Assembly: GCA_934646175.1 (NCBI GenBank)
Contig: CAKUEI010000019.1
Span: 1 to 23,347 of the forward strand
Source: an uncultured Oscillospiraceae bacterium
GTDB lineage: Bacteria > Bacillota > Clostridia > Oscillospirales > Oscillospiraceae
Length of the DNA stretch: 23,347 nucleotides
Direction: 5' to 3'
Part shown: positions 23,006 through 23,347 of the stretch, piece after piece
How positions within the stretch are numbered: the stretch's first letter is position 1
Layout of the letters: every line of letters starts with the position of its first letter
Program-made: the position numbers and the translations under genes
Notes under the pieces: model-generated
The model's database searches: none
The model's input: only the letters and a program-made list of their open reading frames with translations
Told to the model about the DNA's origin: nothing

Positions 23006-23347
23006 ATGGCAAAGATCTTGGAAAAGCGGGATCTGAATCAGGCGGTGACGCTGATCACCGTCTCCGCGCCCCAGGTGGCCAAAAAGGCCCTGCCGGGGCA
23101 GTTTATCATCCTCCGGGTGGATGAATACGGCGAGCGTATTCCGCTGACCATTGCGGACTATGACCGCGTAAACGGGACCGTCACGGTAATTTTCCAGAAG
23201 GTCGGCTTCACCACGCGTCTTCTGGGCGAAAAGAACGTGGGGGACGAGATTCTGGATTTCGTCGGCCCCCTGGGCCGCCCCACCGAGATCCCAGAGGGCA
23301 CCCGCCGCGTCTGCGTGGTGGGGGGCGGCGTAGGCTGCGCCATCGCC
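23006..23347 (+). CDS. NfnA/PyrK-like FAD/NAD-binding electron-transfer subunit (C-terminus beyond window)
   Basis: The 114 visible residues are the N-terminal FAD domain of the ferredoxin:NADP reductase alpha-subunit/sulfide dehydrogenase beta/dihydroorotate dehydrogenase electron-transfer family. Seen: LPGQFIILRV, ERIPLTIADYD (the flavin-binding R-x-P-x-T/S-type motif), GFTTRLLGEKNVGDEI, FVGPLGRPTEIP and the start of the pyridine-nucleotide site VCVVGGGVGCAIA. In Clostridia such a subunit is usually followed by a GltA/NfnB-type gene, forming the electron-bifurcating NADH-dependent ferredoxin:NADP oxidoreductase; the window ends before that can be seen. AAAGG about 12 bases before the ATG is a moderate ribosome site. 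Confidence 0.88.
   Translation, partial: MAKILEKRDLNQAVTLITVSAPQVAKKALPGQFIILRVDEYGERIPLTIADYDRVNGTVTVIFQKVGFTTRLLGEKNVGDEILDFVGPLGRPTEIPEGTRRVCVVGGGVGCAIA

Overview
The window is about 60% GC, densely coded, and reads as a Clostridia (Firmicutes) chromosome, most likely an Oscillospiraceae-type gut anaerobe (Flavonifractor, Oscillibacter or Lawsonibacter relatives). The reasons are typical Firmicutes families (YlmH, DUF896/YnzC, an AGGAGG-driven FtsH, an Nfn-type flavoprotein), very strong Shine-Dalgarno sites and clean sigma-A promoters despite the high GC. The taxonomic call is an inference from gene content. I see no tRNA, rRNA, CRISPR array, insertion sequence, phage gene or att site. 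No stretch longer than 300 bases lacks a gene.

Left part (1-3604, minus strand): an exporter operon with a membrane-fusion adaptor, a MacB-type ATPase and a MacB/FtsX-type permease that runs off the left edge. The adaptor appears to contain two adaptor units in tandem. 3686-5055 (plus): two single-gene units, each with its own promoter and terminator: a PNPOx-like flavoprotein and a zinc-ribbon/SHOCT protein. 5096-7417 (plus): a three-gene operon of M42 peptidase, a shikimate-kinase-like protein with altered substrate-site residues, and an unknown membrane-anchored protein. 7420-9530 (plus): a DEAD-box RNA helicase behind a strongly structured leader RNA, ending in a bidirectional terminator.

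Middle (9553-12688, minus): rlmB (rRNA methyltransferase), followed 44 bp downstream by the most unusual gene here. It is a 747-residue membrane protein that keeps the fold order of a P1B-type ATPase but has lost every catalytic motif, and it carries a long, charged, apparently disordered cytoplasmic N-terminus. Divergent from rlmB is ftsH (TTG start) with a one-base overlap into a DUF1294 membrane protein (12733-15252). This ends in a 19-bp perfect bidirectional terminator, next to a compound inverted repeat (15254-15303) that looks like a dispersed element.

Right part (15314-20719, minus): a probable four-gene operon of M20 amidohydrolase, ABC exporter half-transporter, YlmH (S4 RNA-binding) and DUF896, preceded by a CLC-family anion transporter of the fluoride-exporter-like type with its own terminator. 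At the right edge, an Old-Yellow-Enzyme/NADH-oxidase-type flavo-iron-sulfur reductase (minus) and an NfnA/PyrK-like FAD/NAD-binding subunit (plus, cut by the window) diverge from a shared 228-bp promoter region.

The best candidates for something undescribed are the catalytically dead P-type ATPase homologue (9553-11796), the shikimate-kinase-like protein (6214-6759), the tandem adaptor (1835-3517) and the structured helicase leader (7455-7608). All domain calls were made by eye from translated sequence; no search was run.
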